Source: Paramoeba atlantica
Lineage: Eukaryota; Discosea
Assembly: GCA_977017575.1 (NCBI GenBank)
Contig: CDRNVI010000083.1
Span: forward strand, 124,001 to 188,000
Direction of reading: 5' to 3'
Length of the DNA stretch: 64,000 bases
How positions within the stretch are numbered: position 1 is the first letter of the stretch; each line of letters opens with the position of its first letter. The notes under the pieces are model-generated. The model ran no database searches. It was not told the origin of the DNA and saw nothing but the letters and a program-made list of their open reading frames with translations. Below are positions 9,113-19,662 of this stretch, in pieces. The translations under genes and the position numbers were made by a program.

Positions 9113-9868
9113 CTTGAATATACACCCATAGACAGAAGTGTGCCCCCGGCCTGGCAAATTTCAATTTTTTTATCCGTTTTTTCTCATTTTTGCAGCATTC
9201 GAGAGATCTCGTTCCCCTAGCGAAGAGCTTTGCCGCCTTTGCTTCATAGGGACCCCCTGGTACCCACTGTTTCCAAAAAACATGTTTTTATTGCCCATTT
9301 TTTTGGAACACAGTCAATTTCTCTAGTATATTATCTTTTTTTCTCCCTGTTTTTTCTTCATGGGGACCCCGCCTCGTATAAATCATAAACGAAACATCGC
9401 TTTGTCGATTTCGGAGCGAACAGAGATAGTCAAACAGCATAAATCCACACAACTTTGTAGTTTTAAGCCACGCAACTATGTAACCCTGACAAAGGCCATA
9501 GAAAAGGCGTTTAATGCTCTAAAACGTGCCCCACATAGACAGAAAGTGTTGAATTCCATCAAATCTGTTCCCAAACGTATGCAAATAGTTATTCAGACCA
9601 ATGGGGAGCATTGCGGATATTGATACTTCTTCCTTTTTTCTCATTTTCTCATTGAAAGGGTGATTTTTTTCTAGATGCCTAATGTACCATTTTTTGTTTT
9701 TGGTCTACTTTGGGGTCACCACCAGAGCACCAGGGGGTCCCTATGAAAAAAAGGCGGCAAGGCTCTTCGCTAGGGGAACGAGATCTCTCGAATGCTGCAA
9801 AAATGAGAAAAAATGGATAAAAAAAATGGCATTTGCCAGGCCGGGGGCACACTTCTGGGTGTATCACA
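9113..9868. mobile_element. TIR element with about 140-bp inverted ends
   Basis: The left arm (ATACACCC, then AGAAGTGTGCCCCCGGCC, down to about 9260) is repeated in reverse complement at about 9733-9868. Both arms include GCGAAGAGC and AGATCTC blocks. The centre has a small plus-strand frame at 9360-9623 (87 residues). It starts MGTPPRINHKRNIALSISER and has a helix-turn-helix flavour, like the N-terminus of Tc1-type transposases, but no nuclease domain. It is probably an internally deleted, non-autonomous DNA transposon. Confidence 0.7.
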
Positions 9869-10197
9869 CGCTTAGGCTACGACTATGACCTGGTTTTTTC
9901 TTCCTTTCTTTTCTTATACCGGAGGTAAGTACACCACGGTGTCTGATCACATGACGGCAAAATTTGGGCGAGGATGGAGTGAACGAGTGTGCTCAGAGAA
10001 GATCCCAAGCTTTTTTCGTAATTTTTTTTAACTACTCAAAGAAAACTGGTTAACTTTTCGCGACGATTTTCTTTTTCATGAAAACCACAATGCGACTAAT
10101 TTTTTTGATTCAAATGTTCGCATCGCGGTTGACACTGTACATTGACGCTACCCCGGGGTGGTAACAGCCAAAGTACTCTGCACATGCGGCAAAGGCC
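9869..10197. other. Region between two transposon relics
   Basis: I see no gene. The sequence is AT-rich and then moderately GC-rich from 10130. It may belong to the 5' part of the Harbinger-type relic that follows. Confidence 0.3.
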
Positions 10198-10787
10198 TTG
10201 GTGGCATGTACGCTGACCGGGTACGTGTCTTTTTACGGCGAGACCTTGTACGGGGGTGCATCACATGATACGGTGATACTGGACCACTCTGGTCTCGTCA
10301 ACCACCTTCGAACACACGGGCTTAGGGGCCTTGCAGATGGAACTTTCTCTTCATGCCAAGAACTAATTACGCCCTTTGAAAAGCGTGAAATCTGGCCTTC
10401 AAAATTGTCCGGACAATCTGATGGCAGCTACGAGACTGAAACACATAGTAAGTTGTATTATAATGAATGCATCGCTCATTTCCGGTCTAGGATCGAGCAT
10501 ATGTTTAATCGACGTGCACGGGTCGATGGTGTGCTTTTAAGAATTGGACCAAAAGCCCACAAATGCTTTACTATGCATACGGCTGCGCACTAATAATTCA
10601 CAATGTAGAGAGCTTTAAAAGACATAAACAAAAAGGCAAGTACAAGGCCATAGATCATGCTGAAAAAGTATTACTTGAAGAAAAGTTTACAACCCACACG
10701 TCAATGTCATCTCGATACCCAAGGCCTGGGTCCTCAAATGATCCTACGCAGCTCTTGTTGACAATATTCTTTTCTTCAAACCCATAG
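10198..10787 (+). pseudogene. PIF/Harbinger-type transposase relic (DDE_Tnp_4-like)
   Basis: The frame 10198-10593 shows the end of a DDE nuclease domain. It has a GGASHDTVIL segment, then GLADGTFSSCQELITPF carrying a catalytic-type Asp, then YYNECIAHFRSRIEHMFNR with the family's R..IE..F helix. The frame then shifts to another that runs to 10787. This order (HD..I, AD..F...L..P, N....R..IE..F) is the signature of Harbinger transposases. The N-terminal third and first Asp are missing and the reading frame is broken, so it is a fossil. It lies on the plus strand, against the host genes. Confidence 0.65.
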
Positions 10788-11885
10788 GGATAAAAAATTT
10801 TTAAGGGTCGTAATGTGCGCTATGGTATTTTTCTCAAAATTATTAAAAAAACTATCTCCAGGTATCTCCAGATATTTCCAGGTATCTCCATATAAATTTT
10901 ATATATTTTACAAATTTTATCTCCAGGTATCTGCAGCTATTGACAGCATACTCTCCATTCCTGGTAGGAATATTAAGAGGGTATAGGAATATTACGAGGT
11001 ATAGGAATATTAAAAAAATAGCAGAAAAGGACCATTTTTTTTTCGCGCCGCTTCGCGACGCGATCTTTGATCCTGTGCTCGTTTTGATCTGTTTTAGACT
11101 TGTGTGTGCGCTGGGCTTGCTACAGTAAATGTCACTATTCTGAGCGTCGCTAAAAATAAGAATTGGGCTGTCAACGTACAAATGGCTAAAATGAGAATGC
11201 ACCTTGAAAAATGAGAATGGAGCTTCGGTCATGTGTCAACGTTCCCTCAATTTTACACTCAAAAATGAGAATTGAAAAAAAAGCTTTCGTTCTCTCACTG
11301 ATCAACTCACTGCTTCATCTTCACTCACTGGAGAGTATGCGAGAGATCAGTGGAGATCACTGGAGATATCGTATACCCCTCATTAATGGACCCCCCCAGT
11401 GGACACTGCAAGTTTATCCTCCCTGTGGATGGCACAGGATGGCACGAAATGGCACAGGATGGCACGACGAGTCTAGTTTTAGGAATCTTCATCCTCCTAA
11501 GTAGCAATTTTAAATTGGAGTAAATTTTCGGATGCTCTTTTGTACTGTAGTTTTGCATATTGTTTGATAATTCATAATTTGGAGGTGTATTTACGTCACG
11601 AGTGGGGAGGTAAGTAAGCACAATCTTCCAGCTACCCTAATCTTCTCTCGCGAAAAAAGCGCCGTCGTAGTGATGATGAATTGAAGCAAACTACAGTAAC
11701 TTAGACCATTTCATTGTTTATGATAAGAATTGTACGGAAAGAACAGCTTCTTCTGATTCTCTTCACCTCACTATCCTCGAGCCATGAACTCATTTGAACT
11801 TATGGAAGAGAAGTAACGTAATATAAAAAAATGTTAACCACCGCGTTTAATGGAGCGACTACAAACTTGTACTGATAGTTGTTAC
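10788..11885. other. Repeat-rich gap
   Basis: There is no gene. Between 10855 and 10945 the word ATCTCCAGGTAT recurs. At 10963-11015 TAGGAATATTA recurs three times, a motif also found at 15105-15170 and 32470. At 11167-11280 ATGAGAAT and TGTCAACGT phrases match the arms of the 14294-15011 foldback. A GC hairpin TTCGCGCCGCTTCGCGACGC lies near 11041. Confidence 0.5.
11431..11472. repeat. Short tandem repeat ATGGCACAGG / ATGGCACGAA
   Basis: Alternating GGATGGCACA and GATGGCACGA decamers. The same array recurs at 12308-12363. Both lie beside otherwise unrelated sequence. Confidence 0.8.
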
Positions 11886-12200
11886 TGCTTATGAGTTCCC
11901 CCAATTCTGGTGCGCTTATGAGTTCCTTTTTCTAAGGCGAATATTTTTGTACCCACTTTTCGCGAAGCGATCTTTTTTTTTGCACAGAACCCAAATTCAC
12001 AAAAATCCCAACAAACGTACGTCAGACTGCTCTACAGACTCGCTCACTGAGCGGATAATCATTTTACCGCCAGTATTATTGTCAACGAGAATCCGCGGCG
12101 CTTCGCGCCGCGGGCCCGAATTTTCGCTTTTTTATGGCTCGATTTCTGGTCTCGTACGCTTATGAGCTCCTTTTTCTCAAAACCGGGGAACTCATAAGCA
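11886..12200. mobile_element. 315-bp MITE with TGCTTATGAGTTCCCC ends
   Basis: The left end TGCTTATGAGTTCCCC is complemented at the right end, GGGGAACTCATAAGCA. Just inside each end the phrase CGCTTATGAG(T/C)TCCTTTTTCT occurs once more, in direct orientation. The centre holds a GC-rich palindrome, CGCGGCGCTTCGCGCCGCGG. It is non-coding. Confidence 0.75.
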
Positions 12201-13128
12201 GGAGGGGTATAGTGCTTGGAACCACCCCGACTCTTCTTGTAAACGGGTACCAAGATCCACATGAAGGCGAGCGCCAAAGGTGGTCATTGTGCCAAAAAAA
12301 ATCGCTTTGGATGGCACAGGATGGCACGAAATGGCACAGGATAGCACCGAATGGCACAGGATAACTGCATAGTGTCCATACAGGAAGGGATATGTCAGTA
12401 CATGGTGCGAGGAGAAACACAGGGGGGAAGACCGAGTACATGCACTTGCCCAGAGGGAAGACTGAAGCAATCGCTGCAAACACCAGTACTTCATTCTTAT
12501 GAACGAAGTAAGGGTGAACGAAACCGATGAAATTCCGAAAAATGAAACTTTTTTGACGTCGGAACTTAGGTGTTGAGGATAAACTAGGTAAGCAAAAGCA
12601 TGTAAAATGGGTGAAAAAACGTTGCAAAGGCACCAGAATATGAATCTGGAGTGAAGAGATGAAAACTATAAAAAAATCAAAAAAATCGATTTTGGGGTAC
12701 ATTTTCGATGGCATTAATACGAAATATTTTTTCGAATTTTTTGCTTTTCGAAATCGAGCGCAGGGAACTGGTAGAGTAGGCCGCGGCGATAATTTTCCAC
12801 CCCCCACCTGGGGGTACCCCCCCTGGTACGCGCAGGAGGGGTCCGACAAGGTCAAAAATTCCGAAATTTTTGGGATGACCAAAACAAATTGTCCAAAAAC
12901 AAAGTAAAAATAATGTTTTTTCAAAATCGACTCCCAAAACGTATTTTAAGAGCTTTTCACCTCAGCCACCATTCTACGACGTTTTTTTCGACAGATTCGC
13001 CTCCTACCCCTACTGGTAAGGTATCAAAAACGGCCCAAATTCGGGGTAAAAATTCGCAATTTTCACCGAAAAATCCAGCTTTTTCATCCAAAATAAGTAG
13101 ATTATTCATGATCTTTTGGCGATTTCTC
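12201..13128. other. Repeat-rich gap
   Basis: There is no gene. It holds the second ATGGCACAGG array (12308-12363). At about 12735-12900 a segment with TTTTCGAAATCGAGCGCAGG and a C-tract is related to 25070-25110, 22390-22480 and, inverted, 43160-43185. A minus-strand frame at 12160-12924 (254 residues) runs through these repeats and through the array, and is not credible. Confidence 0.5.
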
Positions 13129-13238
13129 TTTTTTAGGCTCTTCGTTAAACGCGGTGGTAGTTTTCAACGCGAAGCGCTCAGCGTGAGTGACGTCTAAGTT
13201 GAAAACAACCACCGCGTTTAGCGAAGAGCCTAAAAAAG
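13129..13238. mobile_element. 110-bp foldback MITE, copy 2
   Basis: Arms TTTTTTAGGCTCTTCGTTAA and complement, same family as 438-547. Its centre has the orientation CGAAGCGCTCAGCGTGAGTG. Confidence 0.9.
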
Positions 13239-13342
13239 TAAAATCGCCAATTAATTGGTCGCCAAAGATTTTGTTCACTTTTTCCCCAAATTTGCCCCGG
13301 ACGTGGCCCGTTTTTTTGCCGATTTTTTTTAACAAAAACAAA

Positions 13343-13910
13343 TACCGTCAAAGTACTTATTAACGGAATAAAAATCATTGGAATAAAAATTAACGGAATA
13401 ATTATTATTTTTAGATTTTCACCAAAATTTTTCAAAAAAGTTTAGTCGGTTGTCGGTCTGTTCATCAACAAAATTCAAAATATTTCTCTCCGGAAGAAAA
13501 AATACGACGTCACCGCGAAAGGAAACGTCACCGCGAATCGATTACGACGTATCCGCATAAGTTACAAGATAGATGTATTGAAAGGTTTTATCCAACCAAA
13601 TCACGTTACTGATATTGACTAAGGTTTCGATATCTTTAAGAACGTTTAGTATGTTTTCATATCATGTTTACTTGGTTTTTTTCCGCTCATTCTTAAGGTT
13701 GGCCTTGTTTTTCCCTCATGTAAACATACGTAATCGGATTTCTTAATATGTTTTGAAGATTTTTTGAAGACCTTTTCATTAATATTCTCTATTGAAGCTT
13801 AAATTTTGCTACGAATTTCGTAAAAATCATTGGAATAATAATTAACGGAATAATTTCCTCCCAAAAAAAATCCGTTAATTATTATTTTGTTAATAAGTAC
13901 TTTGACGGTA
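13343..13910. mobile_element. TIR element starting TACCGTCAAAGTACTTATTA
   Basis: The first bases TACCGTCAAAGTACTTATTA are matched by the reverse complement at the right end. Partly conserved ends of about 70-90 bp (repeated TTAACGGAATAA and ATCATTGGAATAA) lie inside. A TA lies at each border. About 568 bp, AT-rich, non-coding. The end motif TTTTGACGGTATGCGATACAG at 15209 and 21822 comes from a related element. Confidence 0.75.
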
Positions 13911-14293
13911 CATTTGATTTTCAAAATTGATTTAGAGGAAGTGGTAGCACACGCCTCGGAGATTATTTTTCACCGACACAGCGGGGGGAAACTCTTCGTT
14001 GTGCTCTCTTCTTCTACTGTATATCAGAAGGTGGCCAGCTGGCCATAAAAAATCGTACTTTTTTTCGCTCATTCGTTATCCCGCCGGCCACTGAAGCAGG
14101 TTTAAAAAACAAATATAAACCCCGTTCCGGGTTAATGTGCCTAGAGCCTGTTATTGTGCATGGGGGACACAATAAGTGGAAACGACCACTATTATTGTGC
14201 CCACCCTCCAAAATATGGCGAAAAAATTTGGAGGGGATGTTTTATTCCCATTTTCTCGAAATTGACTGTTTGTTCAACAACACATCTCTTAAA
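13911..14293. other. Gap
   Basis: There is no gene. A short inverted pair (AGGTGGCCAGCTGGCC near 14030) and two ATTGTGC/ACAATA phrases at 14153-14205 are visible. Nothing else stands out. Confidence 0.35.
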
Positions 14294-15011
14294 TACAGTC
14301 ACGATTCTCGGAATGCTCAGTTGTACGTTGACACAAAAAAACGGCTTTTTTGTGGTTTTTCGTCACGATTCTCAGAATTGGTCTGTTGAACGTTGACAGG
14401 CACTTTTTCATGAGGTCAAATCATAATTCTCATTTTCAAAAAAAGAAAACGTTTTGCAAGAAAAATGTTAGCAGCGAAGCAACTGGCCGCTTTGGGTGTA
14501 CAAAAATGACCCCCAGAGATCTCCAACTATCTCCTTGGTTTACGGAGTCGCCGCTCTATCAGAAGAACACCGCGCAGTCAAACAGCGCCAGTTTTCCTTT
14601 CGTGTAATAGCGTTTTGTTTTCAGAAAAACAAAGTTTCATTACTCATACACTACCCCACCCCCTTGTTTTCCACGGTGCCCAGGGGGGGGGTATATTGGG
14701 TAACGATTATACCCCCCCCCCCCCCCCGGTATATAAAAGGGTACCCGGTACATTAAGTCGTACCCCCGTTTAGTTGGAGATCTCTAGGGGTCATTTTTGT
14801 GTACCCAAAGCGGCCAGTTGTTCCGCCGCTAACATTTTTCTTGCGAAACGTTTTCTTTTTTAAAAATGAGAATTATGATTTGACCTCATGAAAAAGTGCC
14901 TGTCAAAGTTCAACAGACCAATTCTGAGAATCGTGACGAAAAACGACAAAAAAGCCGTTTTTATGTGTCAACGTACAACTGAGCATTCCGAGAATAGTGA
15001 CGTTTACTGTA
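14294..15011. mobile_element. Long foldback element, arms about 245 bp
   Basis: The left arm runs from TACAGTCACGATTCTCGG at 14294 to about 14540. It is repeated in reverse complement from about 14765 to TACTGTA at 15011. Shared blocks include GGTCTGTTGAACGTTGACAG and GTGTACAAAAATGACCCC. The spacer of about 225 bp holds two long C/G tracts around GGTATA. Left and right ends differ by a small insertion (CAGTCACG against CAGTAAACGTCAC). There is no coding potential. Confidence 0.8.
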
Positions 15012-15236
15012 TTTGAATGAAAAAATCGTACAAAAAAGGGAATTTCGAGGGATGAATTTTGTGGATCTCAAATAAAGACAGGGTAGGTGTCAGGGAGAGG
15101 GGGGTAGGAATATTAAGCACCATTAGGACACTTAATATTCCTGGTAGGAATAATACGAGGGTATAGGAATATTAACCTGGACAGTGGTTTAATTACCTTA
15201 ATAAGTGTTTTGACGGTATGCGATACAGAACAAAAC
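15012..15236. other. Gap with TAGGAATATTA motifs
   Basis: There is no gene. TAATATTCCTGGTAGGAATA and GTATAGGAATATTAA resemble 10958-11010 and 32471. GACGGTATGCGATACAGAAC at 15211 equals the sequence that precedes the MITE at 21848. Confidence 0.4.
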
Positions 15237-15302
15237 TTTTTTAGGCTCTTCGTTAAACACGGTGGTTGTTTTCAACGCGAGGCGCGCAGCATGAATGACT
15301 TC
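15237..15302. mobile_element. 110-bp foldback MITE, copy 3, left half only
   Basis: It begins like the other copies and breaks off in the centre after ATGAATGACTT. At that point a 32-bp inverted-repeat unit begins, so the copy was interrupted or truncated by another element. The upstream context is shared with copy 4. Confidence 0.8.
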
Positions 15303-15640
15303 CTATTGGAGGTTCGGGGTCTCCTTTAACCTTGCTAAACCGGTCCAAAGCCCGGGGCTATGTAAACAAATACATAGAAAGGTGATGGAAGGACTCTTGT
15401 GAACTTATGAAAATGATTGATGAAAATGATTGCATTCTAGAATCGAGGATTCCCAGTTATTTTTTTGGTTTGTAAAAGATCGCTTTTCCGTAAACCTTTA
15501 TCATTTTTTTTACCTAGCCATTTTCATGTTTTTACAGCGCGGACAATGTATACGTAAAAACAGAGAGGGGGGGAGATGCGTCCGACCCGCGGGCCTTGTC
15601 CCTCGCAGGGTTAAAGGAGACCCCGAACCTCCAATAGGAA
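15300..15640. mobile_element. Unit bounded by a perfect 32-bp inverted repeat
   Basis: Bases 15300-15331 (TTCCTATTGGAGGTTCGGGG and on) are perfectly complementary to 15609-15640. The unit starts exactly where the foldback MITE stops. The inside holds GAAAATGATTGATGAAAATGATTG and a G-rich tract, with no convincing gene. It could be a small insertion element or part of a larger rearrangement. Confidence 0.6.
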
Positions 15641-15919
15641 GTACCGCGTATGGAGCCGATTGTGCCCATACACTTCGAGCGAGATGCGCACACTTCCTGC
15701 AGAGGGCAGGGGTCGGACGCCTAACCACAAGACACAGCGCGGAGGCTGCCACGTTAAGGCATTAGAATATTTTAGTTTTATTTTATAAGGATGTTTTATA
15801 AAGATGACCGGCATTCATAGCTTGCACCTCAGAAGACACATGGCTCCAAAACATGTACGACTAATAGCTGAGATCCCTAGTTCCACCTCAAATAGTTGTC
15901 CTCAATAGCGTGATCACTG

Positions 15920-16495
15920 CGGGTTAGTAAGTCAATTAATCAATTAGTTAGTCAGTTAGTTAGCTAGTCAGTCAGTCAGTCAGTCAGTTAGTTAGTTAGT
16001 TAGTTAGTTAGTGAGTGAGTGAGTCAATCAGTCAGTCAGTTAGTTAGCTAGTTAGTTAGTTAGTTAAGTTAGTTTTAGTTAATTAGTCAGTCAGTCAGTT
16101 AGTTAGCTAGTTAGTTAGTTAGTTAAGTTAGTTTTAGTTAATTAGTCAGTTAGTCAGTTAGTTAATCAGTTAGTTAGTCAGTGAATCAGTCAGTCAGTTA
16201 GTTGGTCAGTCAGTTCGTTAGTTAATCAGTTAGTCAGTTAGTTAGTTAGTTAGTCAGTCGCTTAGTGAGTTAGTTAGTTAGTTGGTTGGTTAGTTAGTCA
16301 GTTAGTTAGTTAGTTAGTTAGTTACTTGGTCAGTCAGTTCGTTAGTTAATCAGTTAGTCAGTTAGTTAGTTAGTCAGTCGCTTAGTGAGTTAGTGAGTGA
16401 GTTAGTTAGTTGGTTAGTTAGTTAGTCAGTTAGTTAGTTAGTTAGTCATTTAGTTAGTTAGTCTATGGGTAGCTGGGTTAGTTAAGCGATTAGTT
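15920..16495. repeat. Tetranucleotide array GTTA/GTCA
   Basis: About 570 bp of imperfect tetranucleotides, mostly GTTA and GTCA with GTGA and GTTG variants. A higher-order copy of about 66 bp (GTCAGTCAGTTAGTTAGCTA, then GTTTTAGTTAATTA) occurs twice between 16034 and 16146, and another about 120-bp unit is visible around 16200-16380. It lies directly 5' of the retrotransposon gag frame and may be a 5' flank or a target that expanded. Confidence 0.9.
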
Positions 16496-16742
16496 GGTTG
16501 GTCTATTCTTTAGTCTTCAATCAGTTAATCTTTTGGCCAGTTAATAGTCAGTGGAAAGTTTGTTATTTTTAGAGAAAAGTTTATGAATTGAGGTGCTACT
16601 GAGCTAGTTTAGGCCTAGTTGCTTAATTTCTTCCTGAATATTTCAATACGACCTTACATTGGTATGAACTACGGAGGATTCACTACGATAAACTAACTGC
16701 GTCCTTATTCAGCATATTTTCATCAGCTTTTACTTTTTTGAT

Positions 16743-17879
16743 ATGGTTGACGCCATTCCTGAAGTTGTACCCACTGAAAGTACGCTTTCTGAGGGCCGCG
16801 CTGCGTTTCTTGAGCTGTGCTCCATGAAGCGCATGCGATTGACGATAAAAGAGAAGCTTGTTCAGCTTCTCCCAACCGCCATTGAGTTTGTAAAGTCCTA
16901 CATGTCAGTTACTCCCTTGTTAGAAGAAGCTTCTGCAGTGGCTGGAGATGGAGACACGACACGCGGCGCACAAGTGATCATCCGCACCGTAACTGCTCTC
17001 AAAAGTGGTAACTTTTCTTCGCGTGATGTTTCTCAGCCGGTTCTTGTGGCTTTACGCGATCAGCTATGCGTTCACGAGGGCGCCCTCACTGCCCCTAGTT
17101 CTCAATCTGTAGCTCCCCAAGAAGACGACCAGCGTAAGATGGGCCGCCTGCCCAAGGATATGCAAGAGCCTTTTCGTTCCATTGTAGGAACACGGGAGGA
17201 TCCCCGTTGTTCTGAAGCGTTGCATCAGTGTCTTAACCAAACTGGTTTTAGCGCTGCGACTTGGCTCACGCCACGGGTCAAGGAGGCTGTGCGTAACGCC
17301 GTCGGCACCCTCCCAGACTCAGTTTACTATGCAAAACTGGTCTCCGAATTCCCCCCGGACTCGCGGCTCACCTCCTTGGATTCAGAAGGAGTTCGTCTTG
17401 GAGTTTGGACCCTCCTTTGTAAGCTGGGAGGCGCTCTCCTGTCCTATCAGCTGGCGCACGAAAATGCCCACGTGCCAGCCGAAACCCTGGAGAAACTGAT
17501 GCTCGACGACGCATCAGAACGATCAAACAAGTCGATCGTCTCCTTTCTTGCTGGGCACACGCGAGCGCTCAGTATCATTACTGAGCAGCAGCAAACAAAG
17601 CGAGTCCCCCTTCCGTCTTTCTCTGGTCCCCGCCCTCAGTCTTTCATGCCCCGCTCTCAGTCTTTCGTTCCCCGTCCTCAGTCTATGGCCAGTCAAATTC
17701 CACTGAAAGAGACGAGAGTTAAGAAAACCTGGCATTTTCCAAATGCCCCGGCGGGCACGTGTCGGCATTGCGGAAAGCGGGGGCATCGCATAAGTGACTG
17801 CCGTGTCCCCGAGGCCAGTGTCCTGCGTACTCTCAATCGGGACAAGGGGAAGGTGCGACCCGGAAATAACCAACACTAA
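16743..17879 (+). CDS. Gag-like protein of the YR retrotransposon
   Basis: This intact 378-residue frame is helical over residues about 1-280. A Pro/Ser/Gln-rich stretch with three QSF(M/V)PR-like repeats spans about 297-320. One zinc knuckle of the CX2CX4HX4C type (CRHCGKRGHRISDC) lies near residues 343-356. Such proteins bind the element RNA and form the particle. The ATG follows an AT-rich stretch. The codon usage is balanced, unlike the AT-rich surroundings. No homology beyond the knuckle is recognisable by eye. Confidence 0.82.
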   Translation: MVDAIPEVVPTESTLSEGRAAFLELCSMKRMRLTIKEKLVQLLPTAIEFVKSYMSVTPLLEEASAVAGDGDTTRGAQVIIRTVTALKSGNFSSRDVSQPVLVALRDQLCVHEGALTAPSSQSVAPQEDDQRKMGRLPKDMQEPFRSIVGTREDPRCSEALHQCLNQTGFSAATWLTPRVKEAVRNAVGTLPDSVYYAKLVSEFPPDSRLTSLDSEGVRLGVWTLLCKLGGALLSYQLAHENAHVPAETLEKLMLDDASERSNKSIVSFLAGHTRALSIITEQQQTKRVPLPSFSGPRPQSFMPRSQSFVPRPQSMASQIPLKETRVKKTWHFPNAPAGTCRHCGKRGHRISDCRVPEASVLRTLNRDKGKVRPGNNQH

Positions 17880-18479
17880 GCTTACAGACGGCCTTTTATT
17901 TTCGACAAAAAGGATGTTTCTTAGTCATTGGCATGCGTTATGATACGATTTGTATGCTCTTTCTAATTGTTTCTCACAGTTTTTAGTTGATGCCAATGTT
18001 TATCGCAAACTAGTTGTTTTTTCGTTTCTTGGTGCATAGTTGTTAAATGAGCAGCGCTTAGTTTTCTTATAGCTTTATTATATGGGCAGTATCTTCGTAC
18101 GCTTACTATTTTTTAATTCATGGGGCATACTCTTACATGGGTTGACATCAGATTTAGGCACGGTTCATTCGATAGGTTGTTCAATTTATTTATACAACAA
18201 GGAGTATTGAAAACTTACATTGGACTCAAAAATAATGTTCAACAAATAGTTTAGTTTTAAAAATCCATATTTAGCAAGAAAAGTCTTCCTACGACGCGAG
18301 AAGAAATATCTACAATAAAAAATTTAGTATAGCATTGTGGAATATAGTGAGTGACGTGGTTTAAGGTATGGTTGGCATTGCAGTCACATGTAGATCTGAG
18401 CTACTTGGACCCATTGACTTAACTCTATTAGCTAAGAATTCAGCGAAGAATTATAGAATTGTTATAGAAAAACATTAGT
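17880..18479. other. Spacer between gag and recombinase frames
   Basis: AT-rich, with no frame of note. It belongs to the retrotransposon and could hold processing signals for the downstream frame. Confidence 0.4.
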
Positions 18480-19365
18480 GAATTTACGCAAAAGAAAAAT
18501 GGTGCGACAGAGAAGACAGCGCACGCAAGAGTCAGAAATTCGGGACGCTTACGAACGTTACCTTTCTCTCGATGTCCATCGTCACCTTTCTCAGCTTTTA
18601 CTCCTCAAAGTGCTGCAAGACGAGAGTTCTATTTTGCACGACTAGAAAGTCTTCTACGAGTGCACAGTGTGGCTGAAATATCTGAGGAACAATTTCTAGC
18701 TCTATGTGCAAGTCTGGGGCGCTTTTATAGGCCGTCTACATTAGAATCTTTTCGCGCCGCTCTCGTGTGGCGCCAAATAGAAGATCTTTCCATAGAGGAA
18801 TGCTGGACACAGTCCCTTCGGTTTCGAAGGCGTTTTAACGGCGCACTGAAACTGTGTCTAGATCCCGTGCCCCGAGGATCTATAACGTTCAGTCAGTTGC
18901 GAACGTTAGCGTCGGTGTTCCGAGCGCGGTGAAGTAGCCTATGCAAGGGGCCTTATTGTCGCATTTTATGGGCTGTTACGACACAGTGAAATCACTTCCT
19001 TGAGGCGAAGCGACGTAGAGGTGAGTCGTACAGAAGCCTTGTTGCGCATCCGCGGCGGCAAAGGGCAAAGAAGCAATGTTGTAGACATCGTGGAGGTCCC
19101 AGAAGTTCACGATCTCCTAACTCACTTAACAACTTCTAGCAACCACGAGATGCTCTTCCCACGGTGGAAGAAACATCATGCAAATCTACTAATTAGCAAC
19201 GAAGCAAAGAATCAGCTGTGGAATGTCCATCAGACATGGTCTTTCCATTCGCTGCGTCATGGAGGTGCCGGGCATCTCACCAGACAAGGAATTGATCTCT
19301 CAACTCGTCTCCGACGAGGACGCTGGATGTCTGAACAATCAGCATCCAATTACTCTATGATATAG
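18480..19365 (+). pseudogene. Tyrosine recombinase of the retrotransposon, frameshifted
   Basis: One frame is open from about 18480 through 18932 and ends at a TGA. The continuation lies in another frame from about 18920 to 19365. Across the break all four catalytic positions of the tyrosine recombinase family are visible: Arg in GLLRHSE, His and Arg in SFHSLRHGGAG, and Tyr in SASNYSMI at the end. The enzyme would join circular cDNA to the chromosome. A single-base indel near 18925 explains the break. It could be a mutation, a sequencing error, or less likely a recoding site. Confidence 0.8.
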
Positions 19366-19662
19366 TTCATGTATGTCATTCTCAAGTATAGTACACGTGC
19401 ATGTACGGGTACATTTCAGATCATGATCCTCCTTTGAGAGAAAGAAGTAAGTAAGAAGAACAAGTAAGTAAGAAGACAGTTCGATAAGAAGACATATCGA
19501 AGACAGTTCAATTAGCCTTGCATCAGTCTAAAGTTTAGTTTGTGCTATAATATTCAAGAGCTTTTCACTCGGTGTTGACGTTCTTCAAGACCCAACCATT
19601 CACCTTTCTAGCTTGAATACTCATATTTCCCCTTACTTTTCTCCCACTTTCTGGTTACACGG
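19366..19662. other. Spacer before the RT frame
   Basis: There is no gene. AAGTAAGTAAGAAGA repeats occur at 19446-19480. It is part of the retrotransposon. Confidence 0.4.

Noticed and set aside
12160-12924. 254-residue minus-strand frame
   Set aside because: It crosses a tandem array and several dispersed repeats and has no domain.
15430-15765. 111-residue plus-strand frame
   Set aside because: It runs across the right arm of the 32-bp inverted repeat and has no recognisable content.
15920-16495. CRISPR or satellite array
   Set aside because: Unit length is four bases without spacers; it is a microsatellite in a eukaryotic context.
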